From contig JASEVX010000011.1 of assembly GCA_031761405.1 (NCBI GenBank), forward strand, positions 32,910,140 to 32,974,139: DNA of 64,000 nt, written 5' to 3'. How positions within the stretch are numbered: position 1 is the stretch's first letter; each line of letters begins with the position of its first letter. A program made the translations under genes and the position numbers. Positions 61,890-64,000 of the stretch are shown piece by piece. This DNA is from Serripes groenlandicus (taxonomy: Eukaryota > Mollusca > Bivalvia > Cardiida > Cardiidae). The notes under the pieces are model-generated. The model saw nothing but the letters and a program-made list of their open reading frames with translations, was not told the DNA's origin and ran no database searches.

Positions 61890-64000
61890 TTGGGAAAAAC
61901 GTATGTCTCCCCCAAGGGGTATTTGTCTGGCTGACTGTATTTTGTCAGTTAGTGATTTATTTTAAAAAAGGGCAATGACTCATCCAAAAGTAGGTCAAAT
62001 TAAACGCCGTCGTAATATGCGCAACAAGACATTGTACCGATGACTCCTGTGAAGTTTCATAGAAATGTGGCAAAGGGGTTGTGAGATGAAGGCCGGACAA
62101 GAATGAAATGGCAATTTTAAAAAAGGGCAATAACTCAACCAAAAGTAGGTCAAATTAAACGCCCTCGTAATATGCGCAACTAGACGTTGTACCGATGACT
62201 CCTGTGAAGTTTCATAGAAATGTGGCAAAGGGGTTGTGAGATGAAGGCCGGACAAGAATGAAATGGCAATTTTAAAAAAAGGGCAATAACTCATCCAAAA
62301 GTAGGTCAAATTAAACGCCCTCGTAATATGCGCAGCTAGACGTTGTACCGATGACTCCTGTGAAGTTTCATAGAAATGTGGCAAAGGGGTTGTGAGATGA
62401 AGGCCGGACAAGAATGAAATGGCAATTTTAAAAAAAGGGCAATAACTCATCCAAAAGTAGGTCAAATTAAACGCCCTCGTAATATGCGCAACTAGACGTT
62501 GTACCGATGACTCCTGTGAAGTTTCATAGAAATGTGGCAAAGGGGTTGTGAGATGAAGGCCGGACAAGAATGAAATGGCAATTTTAAGAAAGGGCAATAA
62601 CTCATCCAAAAGTAGGTCAAATTAAACGCCCTCGTAATATGCGCAACTAGACGTTGTACCGATGACTCCTGTGAAGTTTCATAGAAATGTGGCCAAGGGG
62701 TTGTGAGATAAAGGCCGGACAAGAAATGTGGACGTACAGACGGACACAATTTTAAAAAAGGGTAATAACTCATCCAAAAGTAGCTCAAATTAAACGCCCT
62801 CGTAATATGCGCAGCTAGACGTTGTACCGATGACTCCTGTGAAGTTTCATAGAAATGTGGCAAAGGGGTTGTGAGATGAAGGCCGGACAAGAATAAAATG
62901 GCAATTTTAAAAAAAGGGCAATAACTCATCCAAAAGTAGGTCAAATTAAACGCCCTCGTAATATGCGCAACTAGACGTTGTACCGATGACTCCTGTGAAG
63001 TTTCATAGAAATGTGGCAAAGGGGTTGTGAGATGAAGGCCGGACAAGAATAAAATGGCAATTTTAAAAAAAGGGCAATAACTCATCCAAAAGTAGGTCAA
63101 ATTAAACGCCCTCGTAATATGCGCAACAAGACATTGTACCGATGACTCCTGTGAAGTTTCATAGAAATGTGGCCAAGGGGTTGTGAGATAAAGGCCGGAC
63201 AAGAAATGTGGACGTACAGAGTAACAGACGGACACAATTTTAAAAAAGGGCAATAACTCATCCAAAAGTAGGTCAAATTAAACGCCCTCGTAATATGCGC
63301 AACTAGACATTGTACCGATGACTCCTGTGAAGTTTCATAGAAATGTGGCAAAGGGGTTGTGAGATGAAGGCCGGACAAGAATGAAATGGCAATTTTAAAA
63401 AAAGGGCAATAACTCATCCAAAAGTAGGTCAAATTAAACGCCCTCGTAATATGCGCAACTAGACGTTGTACCGATGACTCCTGTGAAGTTTCATAGAAAT
63501 GTGGCAAAGGGGTTGTGAGATGAAGGCCGGACAAGAATGAAATGGCAATTTTAAAAAAGGGCAATAACTCATCCAAAAGTAGGTCAAATTAAATGCCCTC
63601 GTAATATGCGCAACTAGAAGTTGTACCAATGACTCCTGTGAAGTTTCATAGAAATGTGGCAAAGGGGTTGTGAGATGAAGACCGGACAAGAATGAAATGG
63701 CAATTTTAAAAAAAGGGCAATAACTCATCCAAAAGTAGGTCAAATTAAACGCCCTCGTAATATGCGCAACAAGACATTGTACCGATGACTCCTGTGAAGT
63801 TTCATAGAAATGTGGCCAAGGGGTTGTGAGATAAAGGCCGGACAAGAAATGTGGACGTACAGAGTAACAGACGGACACAATTTTAAAAAAGGGCAATAAC
63901 TCATCCAAAAGTAGGTCACATTAAACGCCCTCGTAATATGCGCAACTAGACGTTGTACCGATGACTCCTGTGAAGTTTCATAGAAATGTGGCAAAGGGGT
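61890..64000 (+). repeat. 156-bp tandem satellite, at least 13 units, runs off the window
   Basis: The unit contains AAAAAAGGGCAATAACTCAT, AATTAAACGCCCTCGTAATA, CGTTGTACCGATGACTCCTG, TGAAGTTTCATAGAAATGTG and AGGCCGGACAAGAATG. Some unit ends carry an extra GTGGACGTACAGA..CAGACGGACACAA segment near 62,725, 63,210 and 63,850. An upstream TCCCCCAAGGGGTATTTGTC at 61,908 may be the element's end. Since 156 is divisible by three, frames stay open across units, but nothing supports coding. Confidence 0.85.

Noticed and set aside
61957..63994. Open frames of 149-257 codons with HFYETSQESSVQ repeats
   Set aside because: They are produced by the 156-bp satellite, with no splice sites, no signal and no sign of selection.

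Overview
This is non-coding-rich animal nuclear DNA. It has spliced exons with GT-AG borders, tRNA-derived SINEs, many short palindromic DNA transposons (MITEs) and very large minisatellites. The mix of GGGCC-type interspersed elements with GACGGACG tails, SINEs ending in CAATCAATCAATC, and small six-cysteine secreted modules suggests a bivalve mollusc. That assignment rests on recognition, not on a search, and I do not name a species. Two protein-coding genes can be supported, both on the minus strand and both cut by the window or by my ability to find their ends.

Gene 1 (about 97-19,552, minus, open at the left edge) is the highlight. A TATA box, a short signal-peptide exon and a His/Pro/Gly-rich exon are followed by a string of phase 1-1 exons. 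Each larger exon encodes one six-cysteine module. Type I modules (39, 36, 39, 39, 38 and 39 codons) alternate strictly with exons that carry a Lys-Arg site. In the distal part the KR exon is a full six-cysteine type II module that starts xKRA and ends GKRA. In the proximal part the same slot is filled by a 12-nucleotide microexon encoding only G-K-R-A, present four times (10,029; 11,744; 12,925; 14,633). I read this as a secreted polyprotein of at least ten cysteine-rich mini-proteins, to be cut at KR sites, several with a Gly before KR as in amidated peptide precursors. The locus grew by tandem duplication of exons with their introns (2,895-2,896 bp periodicity between 9.7 and 14.6 kb).

From 15 kb to 37 kb the window is almost solid transposon debris: TTAA-bounded CCCTTTCC MITEs (piggyBac-like ends), a second TTAA MITE, a GAGCCGTCCC MITE, a perfect-TIR foldback element, GGGCC elements with internal tandem repeats, and four SINE families, often nested inside one another.

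Gene 2 (37.4-58.5 kb, minus, incomplete at both ends) is a multi-pass membrane protein I do not recognise. Four well-supported exons (58,346-58,531; 56,811-56,927; 50,951-51,037; 37,731-37,893) join in phase 0, and a fifth is possible at about 37.47 kb. Its 13-kb third intron contains an 11.4-kb array of a 32-bp minisatellite with duplicated higher-order blocks. Another intron holds a hAT MITE with an 8-bp target duplication and MITEs interrupted by other elements.

From 58.6 kb to the right edge I see only MITEs, SINE pieces, an unassigned 0.5-kb stretch (61,403-61,880) and a 156-bp tandem satellite that runs off the window.
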